Below are positions 1 to 8,697 of a DNA stretch of 17,765 nucleotides, piece after piece. The position numbers were made by a program, and so were the translations under genes. How positions within the stretch are numbered: the stretch's first letter is position 1; every line of letters starts with the position of its first letter. This stretch comes from Ruaniaceae bacterium. GTDB lineage: Bacteria > Actinomycetota > Actinomycetes > Actinomycetales > Actinomycetaceae. The notes beneath the pieces were generated by a model. That model saw only the letters and a program-made list of their open reading frames with translations, searched no databases and was not told where the DNA came from. The stretch lies in the NCBI GenBank assembly GCA_030450655.1, contig JAKDIE010000004.1, forward strand, positions 1 through 17,765, read 5' to 3'.

Positions 1-1789
1 TCGCGTCGCGCCCACCCTCCGGCAGCTCATAGCCCTTCGCCCGGTACACGCGGCCCAGGTTCGTGAAGAACAGCAGCCAGTGGTGAGTGGTCGTGACGAA
101 GAAATGATCGACGACGTCGTCCCCCCTCAGTGACGCTCCCCGCACACCCTTGCCCCCGCGCTTCTGGGAACGGTAGTTGTCCGTGCGCGTGCGCTTGGCG
201 TATCCGCCGTGGGTGATCGTGACGACCACGTCCTCTTCGGGAATCAGATCCTCGGCGGACATGTCACCATCGTGCGGAAGGATCGTGGTGCGGCGCGGAT
301 CGCCGTACCTGTCCACGATCTCTTTCAGCTCGGTACGCACGATCTCGCGTTGCCGTTCAGGCTTGGCGAGAATGTCCCGGTACTCGGCCACGCGGCCAGT
401 CACCGTGGCGTGCTCGTCCAGGATCTTCTGGCGTTCCATCGCCGCGAGCCGGCGCAACTGCATGGCGAGGATCGCCTCGGCCTGAGTCGTGTCAATGTCG
501 AGCAGTTCCATCAGTCCGAGCCGCGCATCATCCGCGGTCGAGGAGGCGCGAATCCGCGCGATCACTTCGTCGAGCGCGTCGAGCGCCTTCAGGTACCCCT
601 CGAGGATGTGCAGGCGATCCTCGGCCTCGGCAAGCAGGAACCGGGTACGCCGCACCACCACGTCCAGTTGGTGGCGCACCCAGTAGCGCACGAAACCGTC
701 AAGCGAGAGGGTCCGCGGGACGCCGTCGACCAATGCCAGCATGTTCGCCGGGAAGTTATCCTGCATCTGCGTGTGCTTGTAGAGGTTGTTGAGCACCACC
801 TTGGCGATCGCGTCCCGCTTCAGGACGATCACGATCCGCAGGCCGGAGCGCCCCGAGGACTCGTCGCGGATGTCCGCGATGCCGCCGATCTTGCCCTCGC
901 GCACCTGCACCGCGAGCCTGTCCACGAGGTTGTCCGGGTTCACCTGGTAAGGCAGCTCGGTCACCACGATGCACTGGCGATTGTGGATCTCCTCCACCGA
1001 GACCACCGCGCGCTGCGTGATCGAACCGCGGCCAGTGCGGTAGGCGGATTCGATGCCCGCGGTGCCGAGAATCGTGGCACCTGTGGGGAAGTCCGGTCCC
1101 TTGATCCGCTCCATGAGCGCCTCGAGGATCTCCTCCTTCGAGGCCTCCGGGTGGTCGAGAATCCAGTTCACGCCATCGGCCACCTCGCGCAAGTTGTGCG
1201 GTGGGATGCGAGTGGCCATCCCGACGGCGATGCCCTCCGAACCGTTCACGAGGAGGTTCGGGAAGCGGGCGGGGAGCACGACGGGCTCCTGGTTGCGGCC
1301 GTCGTAGTTGTCTTGGAAGTCCACCGTGTCACGGTCGATGTCCCGCACCATCTCCAGCGCCAGCGGCGCCATGCGGCACTCGGTGTAGCGGGGTGCGGCG
1401 GCCTGGAGGTTTCCGGCCGAGCCGAAGTTGCCCTGGCCCTGGACCAGCGGGTAGCGCAGCGACCACGGCTGGACGAGGCGCACGAGCGCGTCGTAGATGG
1501 CCGAGTCACCGTGCGGGTGATAGTTACCCATCACGTCTCCCACCACACGGGCGCACTTGGAGAACGCGGCGCTCGGGCGGTAGCCGCCGTCGAACATCGC
1601 GTACAGCACGCGCCGGTGCACGGGCTTCAGCCCGTCACGCACGTCTGGCAGCGCACGCCCCACGATCACGCTCATCGCGTAGTCGAGGTAGGAGCGCTGC
1701 ATCTCCGTCTGTAAGTCCACCTGCTCGATGGACTCTCGTCCCTCGGTGGACACGACCATGTCGCCGTCGAATGTTGTCTCGTCGCTCAT
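1..1789 (-). CDS. gyrA: DNA gyrase subunit A, N-terminal part (runs off the left edge)
   Basis: GyrA is the DNA cleavage and rejoining subunit of gyrase, the type II topoisomerase that introduces negative supercoils. The open frame starts at ATG 1789 and stays open to base 1, giving about 596 residues of a protein that is usually 830-880 long; the end of the C-terminal beta-pinwheel is outside the window. The catalytic tyrosine is Y135 in PRYTECRMA. The quinolone-resistance region reads [14 protein letters not shown] (91-104), with Ser96 and Asp100 at the E. coli S83/D87 positions, so this allele has the wild-type-like Ser rather than the Ala of mycobacteria. A GyrA-box-like KRGGKG stretch is visible near the window edge. 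The gene follows gyrB after 8 bp with AGGAC as its ribosome binding site, so the two are surely co-transcribed. No intein is visible. Confidence 0.97.
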   Translation of the reverse strand, partial: MSDETTFDGDMVVSTEGRESIEQVDLQTEMQRSYLDYAMSVIVGRALPDVRDGLKPVHRRVLYAMFDGGYRPSAAFSKCARVVGDVMGNYHPHGDSAIYDALVRLVQPWSLRYPLVQGQGNFGSAGNLQAAAPRYTECRMAPLALEMVRDIDRDTVDFQDNYDGRNQEPVVLPARFPNLLVNGSEGIAVGMATRIPPHNLREVADGVNWILDHPEASKEEILEALMERIKGPDFPTGATILGTAGIESAYRTGRGSITQRAVVSVEEIHNRQCIVVTELPYQVNPDNLVDRLAVQVREGKIGGIADIRDESSGRSGLRIVIVLKRDAIAKVVLNNLYKHTQMQDNFPANMLALVDGVPRTLSLDGFVRYWVRHQLDVVVRRTRFLLAEAEDRLHILEGYLKALDALDEVIARIRASSTADDARLGLMELLDIDTTQAEAILAMQLRRLAAMERQKILDEHATVTGRVAEYRDILAKPERQREIVRTELKEIVDRYGDPRRTTILPHDGDMSAEDLIPEEDVVVTITHGGYAKRTRTDNYRSQKRGGKGVRGASLRGDDVVDHFFVTTTHHWLLFFTNLGRVYRAKGYELPEGGRDA

Positions 1790-1797
1790 GGCCGTCC

Positions 1798-3807
1798 TTA
1801 AATGTCGAGGAAGCGCACGTCTTTGGCGTTGCGCTGGATGAACGAGCGCCGCGAATCGACGTCCTCACCCATCAGAATCGTGAAAGTCTCATCCGCGGCC
1901 GCCGCCTCGCCCACCGTGATCTGGCGGAGCGTGCGGGTCTCGGGGTTCATGGTGGTCTCCCACAGTTCCTTGTCGTTCATCTCGCCGAGGCCCTTGTACC
2001 GCTGGATGCCACCATCGGAGGACTTGTTCGCCGGCAGCCGCTTGCCCGCCGCGAGCCCGGCCGCCATCGTCAGTTCTCGCTCACGATCCGAGTACACGTA
2101 CTCGTGCGGCGAGTTCGTCCACTTCAGCCGGAACAGCGGGGGCGAGGCCAGGTACACGTGGCCCTCGGAAATCAGCGGCTTCATGTACCGGAACAGGACA
2201 GTCAGCAGCAGTGTGGTGATGTGCTGCCCGTCCACATCGGCGTCCGCCATCAGCACGATCTTCCAGTAGCGCAGCTTCTCGAGATCAAATTCTTCGCCGA
2301 CGCCGGTCCCCAGTGCCGTAATCAGCGACTGGATCGCTTCGCTGGACAGGGCACGATCGGGCCGGGCCTTCTCCACGTTCAGGATCTTTCCCCGCAGCGG
2401 CAGGATCGCCTGGGTCTGTGGGTCTCGTCCCTGAACGGCCGAACCTCCGGCCGAATCACCCTCCACGATGAAGACCTCGGAGATCGTGGCGTCCCGAGAG
2501 GTGCAGTCCTTGAGCTTGCCCGGCATCGAGGCGCTTTCCAGCGCTCCCTTTCGGCGGGTGGCCTCGCGCGCCTTGCGCGCGGCAATCCGCGCGGCCGAGG
2601 CCTGCTGCGCCTTGCGAATGATCTCGCGCGCATCGCTCGGATGCGAGTCCATCCAATCGCCGAAGTGCGAGTAGAGCTGCTGCTGCACGAACGTGCGTGC
2701 CTCTGTGTTGCCGAGCTTGGTCTTCGTTTGGCCCTCAAACTGCGGCTCACCGAGCTTCACCGAGACCACGGCCGTGAGTCCCTCACGGATATCGTCACCC
2801 GTGAGATTCTCGTCCTTTTCCTTCAGCATGTTGTTGGCGCGCGCATAGCGGTTGATGAGCGAGGTGAGCGCCGAGCGGAAGCCTTCCTCGTGGGTGCCAC
2901 CCTCCGAGGTGTTGATCGTGTTGGCGTACGTGTGCACAGTCTCGGAGTAGGCGGTAGTCCACTGCATGGCGATCTCGAGGGAGATCACCTTCTCCACATC
3001 CTCGGCCTCGAGGTAGATGATCTCGGGGTGTACAGGCTCCGCACGCTTGGTGGAGTTCAGGTAGGTCACGTAATCGATCAGGCCATTATCGAAACGGTAG
3101 CTGACGCGCCGGAGGCCCGGAACGGGATCATCCGCCGTACCGAGTTCGTCTCCGGTGACTTCGTCCCCTTCACCCACTGCGCCGGGGCGCTCATCCGTGA
3201 GCGTGATGCGCAGACCCTTGTTGAGGAATGCCATCTGCTGGAAGCGTGCGCGCAGAGTCTCGAAGTCGAAGTGGGTGGTCTCGAAGATGGTCGCGTCCGG
3301 ATAGAACGTTTGGGTGGTGCCCGTCGCGTCCGTCTCTTCACCCTTGATGAGGGTGCCTTGTGGGACGCCGCCATCGGCGAAGGTCTGGCGCCACACGTGG
3401 CCCTGGCGGCTCACTTCCGTGTCAACGCGGCTGGAGAGCGCGTTGACCACCGAAACTCCCACGCCGTGAAGACCACCCGAGACCGCGTATCCGCCGCCAC
3501 CGAACTTGCCGCCGGCGTGCAGGATCGTCATGACAACCTCAACGGTGGGCTTGCCCTCCGTGGGGTGGATGTCCACGGGAATTCCGCGGCCGTTATCCGA
3601 AACCTTCACCCCGCCGTCGGATTGAAGGATCACATCAATGGTGTCCGCGTACCCGGCCAGAGCCTCGTCCACGGAGTTGTCCACCACCTCGTAGACCAGG
3701 TGGTGGAGGCCGCGCTCGCCCGTCGATCCGATATACATTCCGGGCCGTTTGCGGACCGCTTCGAGTCCCTCGAGCACCGTAATGTTTGACGCGCCGTATT
3801 CACCCAC
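1798..3807 (-). CDS. gyrB: DNA gyrase subunit B
   Basis: GyrB is the ATPase subunit of gyrase. Counting from GTG 3807 it has 669 residues, normal for actinobacteria. Visible motifs are the GHKL ATPase site ([10 protein letters not shown] near 40-48, DNGRGIP 71-77, HAGGKF 97-102, [13 protein letters not shown] 111-123), the [15 protein letters not shown] (449-457) with DADVDG (522-527), and the C-terminal [10 protein letters not shown]. The open frame extends to an ATG at 3888. I prefer GTG 3807 because GAGGGG lies about 9 bp before it, the family usually begins just before [21 protein letters not shown], and the extra segment would cover a stem-loop (3855-3878) and a possible -10 box that overlaps the ATG itself. 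An acidic loop (about 209-228) sits between the GHKL and transducer parts. The next gene, gyrA, follows after 8 bp. Confidence 0.96.
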   Translation of the reverse strand: MGEYGASNITVLEGLEAVRKRPGMYIGSTGERGLHHLVYEVVDNSVDEALAGYADTIDVILQSDGGVKVSDNGRGIPVDIHPTEGKPTVEVVMTILHAGGKFGGGGYAVSGGLHGVGVSVVNALSSRVDTEVSRQGHVWRQTFADGGVPQGTLIKGEETDATGTTQTFYPDATIFETTHFDFETLRARFQQMAFLNKGLRITLTDERPGAVGEGDEVTGDELGTADDPVPGLRRVSYRFDNGLIDYVTYLNSTKRAEPVHPEIIYLEAEDVEKVISLEIAMQWTTAYSETVHTYANTINTSEGGTHEEGFRSALTSLINRYARANNMLKEKDENLTGDDIREGLTAVVSVKLGEPQFEGQTKTKLGNTEARTFVQQQLYSHFGDWMDSHPSDAREIIRKAQQASAARIAARKAREATRRKGALESASMPGKLKDCTSRDATISEVFIVEGDSAGGSAVQGRDPQTQAILPLRGKILNVEKARPDRALSSEAIQSLITALGTGVGEEFDLEKLRYWKIVLMADADVDGQHITTLLLTVLFRYMKPLISEGHVYLASPPLFRLKWTNSPHEYVYSDRERELTMAAGLAAGKRLPANKSSDGGIQRYKGLGEMNDKELWETTMNPETRTLRQITVGEAAAADETFTILMGEDVDSRRSFIQRNAKDVRFLDI

Positions 3808-3854
3808 GCAGGACGTCCCCTCATTGATCGCGCGGACTGCTGCCCAGCACGCGG

Positions 3855-3878
3855 GAGCCCGTCTCTTGGGACGGGCTC
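3855..3878 (-). promoter_or_regulatory. Perfect 9-bp stem-loop in the gyrB leader
   Basis: GAGCCCGTC and GACGGGCTC form a perfect 9-bp, GC-rich stem around a 6-base loop. It lies between dciA and gyrB, about 47 bp before the preferred gyrB GTG. No T-run follows on the minus strand, so it is not a classical intrinsic terminator for the dciA operon. It may be a 5' leader structure of gyrB mRNA or a factor-dependent stop. The structure is seen in the sequence; its role is inferred. Confidence 0.5.
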
Positions 3879-3886
3879 TGCCCACC

Positions 3887-3892
3887 ATTCTA
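3887..3892 (-). promoter_or_regulatory. Possible -10 box of the gyrB promoter
   Basis: TAGAAT on the minus strand fits the actinobacterial TAnnnT -10 pattern. A transcript starting about 7 bases downstream would begin almost directly at the 9-bp stem-loop. The upstream -35 is poor: TTGAGC is present, but only 13 bp away. The gap from 3893 to 4029 shows nothing else that I can name. Confidence 0.3.
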
Positions 3893-4029
3893 CCCGAATG
3901 TTGGCGCTCAAGCTCACGGGGGCCGGTGAGTGATGCCCCCCACGCGGTACGGGTTTCAGTCGCTCAGAAAGGCTCCTGCGCTTCCCTCTCCTGCTCACTC
4001 ACTGGACCGTCCGCTTTCCAGCTCGATTC

Positions 4030-4536
4030 TCACCCGTAGGTGTCACGGGGTCCGCGTCCCCTGACGGAACGCAAGCCGTGCTTCCAGCTCGGTCCCGCCG
4101 GCCCGAGAACCACAACCTTCGTCACACGGTCCTCCCCAAGCACCTCCGCGAGGCGGCGGCGCAGTTCAACTTGGAGGAGGTTTACCTGGGTGGCCCATGC
4201 GGTGGAGCTGGCGCGAATCACGAGTTCGCCATCGCGGAAGGCCTCAACCACGGTATGCGCGGCGACAGCCTCCCCCACGGCCTCCGCCCAGCGCGTCACC
4301 ACGTCCGCGTCTTTCAGGTGTGCCTCCCAGCCGCGCTCCTCGAGGAGTCCGGCGGCGAGATCACCTAGCGCCTGGGGATCTCGCCGAGAGGGCTTCGCTC
4401 CAGACCCGGGATTCCCGAGTCCTGGTCCGGCCTCGGCCGGAGGAATCCACTTCTTCTTTCCTTTTCCACCGGAACGACCGGCCATGGCCCGGGCGCGCTC
4501 AAGCGCTTGAAACGCCGCTGCCGAATCCTCACTCAT
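4030..4536 (-). CDS. dciA: DciA-type DUF721 protein, probable helicase-loading factor
   Basis: This 168-residue protein belongs to the DUF721 (DciA) family, whose characterised members help load or operate the replicative helicase DnaB in bacteria without DnaC/DnaI loaders. The N-terminal 60 residues are low-complexity and basic (KGKKKW). The DUF721 core follows, with W-x-x-AVGEAVAAHT, the strand FRDGELVIRASSTAWATQ and a leucine-rich helix NLLQVELRRRL. The start is taken at ATG 4536, inside the last codons of recF (8-bp overlap), with GGAGG about 6 bp upstream. A longer version from TTG 4566 is possible but less likely. The position between recF and gyrB is the standard actinobacterial location. 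Its function is assigned from the family and context, not from catalytic residues. Confidence 0.88.
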   Translation of the reverse strand: MSEDSAAAFQALERARAMAGRSGGKGKKKWIPPAEAGPGLGNPGSGAKPSRRDPQALGDLAAGLLEERGWEAHLKDADVVTRWAEAVGEAVAAHTVVEAFRDGELVIRASSTAWATQVNLLQVELRRRLAEVLGEDRVTKVVVLGPAGPSWKHGLRSVRGRGPRDTYG

Positions 4537-5635
4537 CACCGACCTCCGTGACCCGTCCGTCCTCAACCCTCAGTGCACGCCCCGCAAGTTCGGCAGGAAC
4601 ATCGCTATCCACCGCGGCCGTCACAATCACCTGCTCGGCCGCGCCCACCATCTGCGCGAGCCGCGCACGGCGCACGGCGTCCAATTCCGCAAAGACATCG
4701 TCCAAGATCAGGATAGGGGGATCGTCGTCGGCCATCATCTGGAACGCGGCCAGCCTCAGGGAGAGTGCGAACGACCAGGATTCGCCATGGGACGCATACC
4801 CGCGGGCTGGAAGCTCGCCGATGCTCAGCACGAGTTCATCACGATGCGGTCCCACGAGGCAGATCCCCCTCTCGAGCTCGCGCGGCCTGGCGAGTTCGAG
4901 GGCCCGCAGCAGCCGTTCTTCGTTGTCCAACTCTCCCGGCGTTAGCCCCTCGCGGGTCTCCACGGCGGCGAGGGAGGACGCCAAACGAATATGTGCCTCC
5001 GCGCCGTCCGCAAGTGCTGCATATGATTCGCTCACGTGGGGTGCAATATCAGCCACGAGGGCTTCGCGGGTGCGAATAATATCGGCGCCTGCTGCCGCCA
5101 ATTGTGAGTCCCACACCTCCAGTTCGCCGCGTCTGCCCGATTTGAGGAGGGCGGAGCGCTGCCGCACCACCTTGTCATACCTGGACTTCAGATCTGCGTA
5201 GCGTGGCATCCTCATCACCGCGAGTTCATCAAGGAACCGGCGCCGCTCCCCCGGTTCGCCCTTGACCAACGCAAGGTCCTCTGGGGCAAACACCACCGTT
5301 CGAACAATCCCGAGGATCTCTCGCGGTCGCACGGGGGCCCGATTGAGTTTCGCGCGATTGGCTCGTCCGGCGATGATCTCCAATTCGATCACCCGCTCAC
5401 GGCCGCTTTCCACCGCCTTCGCCCGCACGACGGCGCCCGGGGCCCCTGCCCGGACCAGCGCCACGTCCGCGGATACCCGGTGAGACGAGAAAGTTGCGAG
5501 GTATCCGATGGACTCGACGAGGTTCGTCTTTCCTTGACCGTTGCGCCCAAGAAGCACCGTCACACCGGGTTCAAAACACACAACCTGGTCGCGATAGTTT
5601 CGATAGTCACTCAGTGCTAGGTCAGAGATGTACAT
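4529..5635 (-). CDS. recF: DNA replication/repair protein RecF
   Basis: RecF is an SMC-like ABC ATPase that, with RecO and RecR, promotes RecA loading at single-strand gaps. It has 368 residues, the usual size. Walker A is GRNGQGKTN (30-38), the signature motif is SHGESWSFALSLRLA (282-296), and Walker B with the D-loop is ILILDDVFAELD (308-319). The conserved FAPEDLALVKG segment lies at 116-126. The start is ATG 5635 with GGAGGG upstream. dnaN ends 24 bp before it and dciA begins inside its end, so dnaN-recF-dciA form one unit. There is no gnd gene between dnaN and recF, unlike mycobacteria and corynebacteria. Confidence 0.96.
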   Translation of the reverse strand: MYISDLALSDYRNYRDQVVCFEPGVTVLLGRNGQGKTNLVESIGYLATFSSHRVSADVALVRAGAPGAVVRAKAVESGRERVIELEIIAGRANRAKLNRAPVRPREILGIVRTVVFAPEDLALVKGEPGERRRFLDELAVMRMPRYADLKSRYDKVVRQRSALLKSGRRGELEVWDSQLAAAGADIIRTREALVADIAPHVSESYAALADGAEAHIRLASSLAAVETREGLTPGELDNEERLLRALELARPRELERGICLVGPHRDELVLSIGELPARGYASHGESWSFALSLRLAAFQMMADDDPPILILDDVFAELDAVRRARLAQMVGAAEQVIVTAAVDSDVPAELAGRALRVEDGRVTEVGDE

Positions 5636-5659
5636 CCGTGCCCTCCTCGAGGGCTCCCC

Positions 5660-6790
5660 TCAGCTGGCAAAACGGATGGGCATCAGCAGGTACAGGAACC
5701 TCCCGAACTCGATCTCGTCGCCGTCGTTCCGTCCTGAAAGTAGCACCGGCTTGCTCGGATGGGTGAACCCTAGGCGCACGTTCTCCGTTCCCACCGCATT
5801 GAGGCCTTCAAGGAAGAGTGCGGGATTAAAGGCGGTAGTGATCTCATCGCCTGTGAGGCTCGCTTCGATCACCTCGGAGGCCTGCGCCTCGTCGCCTTGC
5901 CCGGCCTCCAACGTAACCTGCCCGTCCGTGAAGGTAAGGCGAATGGGTGTGTTTCTCTCGGCAACGAGCGCCACGCGCCGCGCTGAGTTGATGAGATCCG
6001 CTGTCTTCGCCACCGCGAACGTGGGGGTCGAGTCGGGGAAGAGCCGCCGAACCGGTGGGTAGTCTCCCTCGATCAGCTGTGACGTGGTGTGCCGGCCGCC
6101 GGACTCAAATCCAATGATCTGCTTTCCGCCATCTGTTTGCAAAGATACGTCAATGGTTCCGGCCGATGTCATCGACTTTGCAACATCCGAGAGAGTCTTC
6201 CCACGCACGAGTACCACCGTGGAGATGGACGTATCCGCCGGCGTCCACGACAACTCTTTGAGGGCGAGCCGGTAGCGGTCCGTCGCCATCAGCGTGATTC
6301 TCTCTCCCTCAATCTCCATGCGCACTCCCGTGAGCAGTGGGAGGGTCTCGTCCCTGCCGGCGGCCGTTGTCACCTGGAGTACTGCCTCATTGAAGGCTCC
6401 AGCGTCAACGGTCCCTGCGGCGTCGGGCATCTCAGGCAGGGTTGGGTAATCGTCCGTGGGCATGGTGTGGAGCACAAAGCGCGACGCCCCACATGTGATG
6501 GCTAGGCGTGTGCCCTCGAGTTCCACGTCCACCGGCTTGTTTGGTAGAGATTTTGCGATCTGCGCCAACATCTGCCCTTGTACAACAACAACCCCGCCGA
6601 TACTCACGGCTGCGGGTACTTCGTTCCGGGCGGACACGTCATAGTCGAAGCTCGAAACGGTCAATGTTCCGTCATCGGCGGCGCTCAGCAGTACTCCCGC
6701 GAGCACAGGCACCGGCGGTCGGGCAGGCAATGAGCGGGCTGTCCATGCGACGGCTTCAGCGAGGACGTCACGATCCACACGGAATTTCAC
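5660..6790 (-). CDS. dnaN: DNA polymerase III beta sliding clamp
   Basis: The beta clamp encircles DNA and tethers polymerase III and other replication or repair enzymes. From GTG 6790 the product is 376 residues, the family norm, and starts MKFRVDRDVLAEAVAWTARSLP, the typical actinobacterial N-terminus. The open frame extends to an ATG at 6829, but that start has no Shine-Dalgarno sequence and would add 13 unusual residues, whereas GAAGGGA sits about 7 bp before the GTG. Three clamp domains are implied by length; ATDRYRLALKELSW marks the middle domain and the protein ends LYLLMPIRFAS, close to the usual LMPMR clamp terminus. It is the first gene left of oriC, followed by recF. Confidence 0.96.
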   Translation of the reverse strand: MKFRVDRDVLAEAVAWTARSLPARPPVPVLAGVLLSAADDGTLTVSSFDYDVSARNEVPAAVSIGGVVVVQGQMLAQIAKSLPNKPVDVELEGTRLAITCGASRFVLHTMPTDDYPTLPEMPDAAGTVDAGAFNEAVLQVTTAAGRDETLPLLTGVRMEIEGERITLMATDRYRLALKELSWTPADTSISTVVLVRGKTLSDVAKSMTSAGTIDVSLQTDGGKQIIGFESGGRHTTSQLIEGDYPPVRRLFPDSTPTFAVAKTADLINSARRVALVAERNTPIRLTFTDGQVTLEAGQGDEAQASEVIEASLTGDEITTAFNPALFLEGLNAVGTENVRLGFTHPSKPVLLSGRNDGDEIEFGRFLYLLMPIRFAS

Positions 6791-6922
6791 GGTGGTCCCT
6801 TCGTAGATGGTATGGGTCAAATATGTCATGAATTGGTGGGGTTCTCGTGCCGGTCCAGGCAGCCGACCCCAACAATGGTCCGTCAGTGTGTAGGTGCCGG
6901 TACACAGGATCCTATTGAGAGA

Positions 6923-6963
6923 TAGGTAGTAGTAGTCGTAGCGCCTGTGGATTCTGTGGATAA
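6923..6963 (-). promoter_or_regulatory. Probable basal unwinding element: DnaA-trios, GC spacer and two tandem DnaA boxes
   Basis: Read on the minus strand: TTATCCACA (perfect box, 6963-6955), GAATCCACA (7/9, 6954-6946), the GC spacer GGCG (6945-6942), then CTA CGA CTA CTA CTA and a shifted CTA (6941-6923). On the other strand the repeats read 3'-GAT-5', the DnaA-trio motif described for Bacillus subtilis, where tandem boxes, a short GC cluster and trios point toward dnaN in the same way. Here too the trios point toward dnaN. DnaA on the boxes would extend onto single-stranded trios and open the duplex. The match is direct; the function is inferred. Confidence 0.72.
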
Positions 6964-7020
6964 CCGTCGTTCGCCCATGTGTTGGCTACTGGGAGCGTGT
7001 GGACCGAGGATGAGGATGAG

Positions 7021-7066
7021 CTGTGGGAGTGAGAGAAGAATTGTGAGTTGAGGCGGTCTCCCACAG
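7021..7066. repeat. 9-bp inverted repeat within oriC
   Basis: CTGTGGGAG (7021-7029) and CTCCCACAG (7058-7066) are exact reverse complements separated by 28 bp. Each arm contains a TGTGG/CCACA core and so looks like a degenerate DnaA box facing its partner. It may be a paired weak DnaA-binding site or a cruciform-capable element. Confidence 0.5.
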
Positions 7067-7067
7067 A

Positions 7068-7098
7068 GGTATGCACAGGTACTGAGCGGGTATGCACA
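7068..7098 (+). repeat. 10-bp direct repeat GGTATGCACA, 21 bp apart
   Basis: GGTATGCACA occurs at 7068-7077 and again at 7089-7098, with a centre-to-centre distance of 21 bp, about two helical turns. The inner GTATGCACA matches TTATCCACA at 7 of 9 positions, so these may be low-affinity DnaA sites on one helix face, or sites for another origin regulator. Confidence 0.5.
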
Positions 7099-7141
7099 CG
7101 AGAGTGGTGGTTGTTCACGGGATCTCAACAGGACCTGTGAA

Positions 7142-8533
7142 TTAGTTGATGTTGTTGTTCTTGATGCGGTTCGTCAGCTCAGTCACCTGGTTGAAAATGA
7201 CCCGCTTCTCCTGCATCTGTTTCGTGATTTTTCGGCACGCGTGCATGACCGTTGTGTGATCGCGCCCGCCGAAGAGCTGACCGATCTTCGGCAGCGAAAG
7301 ATCAGTGAGTTCACGGCACAGATACATCGCAATTTGTCGGGCGGTGACCAGGAGACGTGAGCGGTCCGCGCTCTGCAGGGCGTCAATGCTGATGGAGAAG
7401 TAGTCCGCAGTTGCCTTCATGATCAAGGGTGCGGTCACCTCTTGACTGGTATCGTCCGTCACCATGTCTCGCAGTACGAGCTCCGCGAGAGAGAGCTCGA
7501 CCGGTTGGCGATTGAGATTGGCGAACGCGGTGACGCGGATGAGAGCGCCTTCGAGTTCACGAATGTTTGTGGAGATGCGCGAGGCAATGTAACTGAGCAC
7601 TTCGTCCGACGCCTGGAGATTCTCCGCCATCGCCTTCTTGCTGAGAATGGCGATGCGAGTCTCGAGGTCTGGAGGTTGTACGTCCGTGAGCAGACCCCAT
7701 TCAAATCGGGAGATGAGGCGCTCCTCGAACCCTTTGAGACGCTTCGGCGAGGTGTCCGATGTGATGACGACCTGCTTGTTGGCGTTGTGAAGAGAGTTGA
7801 AGGTGTGGAAGAACTCCTCCACGGTCTGTTCCTTGCCGCCGAGGAACTGGATGTCGTCGATTAGGAGGACATCAACTTGGCGGTAGCGGCGCTGGAAATT
7901 CTCGGCCTTGTCATCACGGATGGAGTTGATGAAGTCGTTTGTGAACTCCTCGGAGTTGACATAGCGCACCTGGATTCCGCGGTACAGATGGCGTGAATAG
8001 TGGCCAATCGCGTGGAGGAGGTGGGTTTTACCGAGACCCGAACCCCCATAGATGAACAAGGGGTTGTAGGCCCGGGCGGGGGCCTCAGCAACGGCGCGGG
8101 CAGCGGCGTGGGCGAAGCGGTTAGAGGAACCGATAACGAAGGATTCGAACGTGTACTTCGGGTTGAGGCGGGACGGATCCGCACCAAGTGGTGAGGGGAT
8201 CGGACGCGAAGGGACCGCGGGAATGCCGTAGTCCAACTCGCCAAGATCAGGATCCTCGGATTCTGTTAGGTCGAGGTCCTCGTCCACAGTGATGGCGAAA
8301 CGGCCGATTGTGTCACCGTGAGCAGCAGAGAGAGCGGCAAGAAGGGGCTCCCGGAGTCGAGTTTCGAGGCGATCACGGACCATCCCGGAAGGAACGGCGA
8401 TTAACAGGGTCCCATCGAGGACCCCAACGGGATGTGCGAGACGAGCAAACGCAAGGTCTGACGGAGAGACTTCATCACCGTCCGACAAGGTATGGACAAC
8501 GTCACCCCACAATTGAGTGAGCTGTTCCGACAT
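7142..8533 (-). CDS. dnaA: Chromosomal replication initiator DnaA
   Basis: DnaA is the AAA+ initiator that binds DnaA boxes and opens the origin. It has 463 residues. Domain I (1-80) begins LWGDVVHTL; the acidic and proline-containing linker (about 82-125) is short for an actinobacterium. Domain III has Walker A GGSGLGKT (163-170), Walker B LLIDDIQF (223-230) and the box VII segment RLISRFEWG (272-280). Domain IV ends with the DnaA signature GGRDHTTVMHA (422-432) that reads the box. The start is ATG 8533 with GGAGGA upstream. The gene points toward oriC and dnaN, so the rightward fork from oriC meets it head-on, as in many bacteria with an origin in this gap. A cluster of DnaA boxes in its upstream region suggests autoregulation. 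Confidence 0.98.
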   Translation of the reverse strand: MSEQLTQLWGDVVHTLSDGDEVSPSDLAFARLAHPVGVLDGTLLIAVPSGMVRDRLETRLREPLLAALSAAHGDTIGRFAITVDEDLDLTESEDPDLGELDYGIPAVPSRPIPSPLGADPSRLNPKYTFESFVIGSSNRFAHAAARAVAEAPARAYNPLFIYGGSGLGKTHLLHAIGHYSRHLYRGIQVRYVNSEEFTNDFINSIRDDKAENFQRRYRQVDVLLIDDIQFLGGKEQTVEEFFHTFNSLHNANKQVVITSDTSPKRLKGFEERLISRFEWGLLTDVQPPDLETRIAILSKKAMAENLQASDEVLSYIASRISTNIRELEGALIRVTAFANLNRQPVELSLAELVLRDMVTDDTSQEVTAPLIMKATADYFSISIDALQSADRSRLLVTARQIAMYLCRELTDLSLPKIGQLFGGRDHTTVMHACRKITKQMQEKRVIFNQVTELTNRIKNNNIN

Positions 8534-8547
8534 TCTCGGTCCTCCCG

Positions 8548-8579
8548 GTATTCACAGAGTTGTCCACAGATGTGGGTAA
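8548..8579. promoter_or_regulatory. Cluster of three DnaA boxes directly before dnaA
   Basis: GTATTCACA (8548-8556, 7/9), TTGTCCACA (8560-8568, a perfect actinobacterial box) and inverted TGTGGGTAA (8571-8579, 8/9) lie within 32 bp. They fall in the probable 5' leader or promoter-proximal region of dnaA, about 15-46 bp before its start codon, suited to autorepression or to origin function. Confidence 0.7.
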
Positions 8580-8655
8580 CTTGGTGGCCCATTCTAGCGT
8601 CACCAGATCCTCTAGTTCCTGCGTCCTAGGCGGATGTCAAGGCGACCCGCCCAGA

Positions 8656-8697
8656 ATATCCACAATTCGTCCGGCATGGAGATCTGGTTGTGGATAA
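8656..8697. promoter_or_regulatory. Pair of DnaA boxes in the dnaA-rpmH gap
   Basis: ATATCCACA (8656-8664, 8/9) and the inverted TGTGGATAA (8689-8697, perfect) face each other 24 bp apart. They lie just upstream of the TTGACA proposed for dnaA and about 80 bp before the proposed rpmH -35. Confidence 0.65.

Larger units (their letters stand above)
6791..7141. other. dnaN-dnaA intergenic region, probable replication origin oriC
   Basis: This 351-bp non-coding gap between dnaA and dnaN is the usual actinobacterial origin site. It contains one perfect DnaA box (TGTGGATAA, 6955-6963), a weaker box abutting it, TAG triplets beside them, and several 6-7/9 matches: TGTGGACCG (6998-7006), TCTCCCACA (7057-7065), GTATGCACA twice, and TTGTTCACG (7111-7119). 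A 9-bp inverted repeat and a 10-bp direct repeat also lie here. No strongly AT-rich stretch is visible. The origin assignment is inferred from location and box content. Confidence 0.85.

Noticed and set aside
209..1714. Long plus-strand open frame (501 codons) opposite gyrA
   Set aside because: It is antisense to a full-strength gyrA with all motifs; its His/Arg/Val-rich composition is that of a GC-rich shadow frame.
1201..3789. Very long plus-strand open frame (862 codons) opposite gyrA/gyrB
   Set aside because: Composition is low-complexity at the start and it has no recognisable domain; gyrB on the other strand explains the absence of stops.
3879..4029. Possible small gene between dciA and gyrB
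   Set aside because: No frame has a good ribosome site or recognisable sequence; the stretch reads better as a promoter and leader region.
8280..8288. TCGTCCACA, an 8/9 DnaA box inside dnaA
   Set aside because: A single isolated match within coding sequence; expected occasionally by chance.
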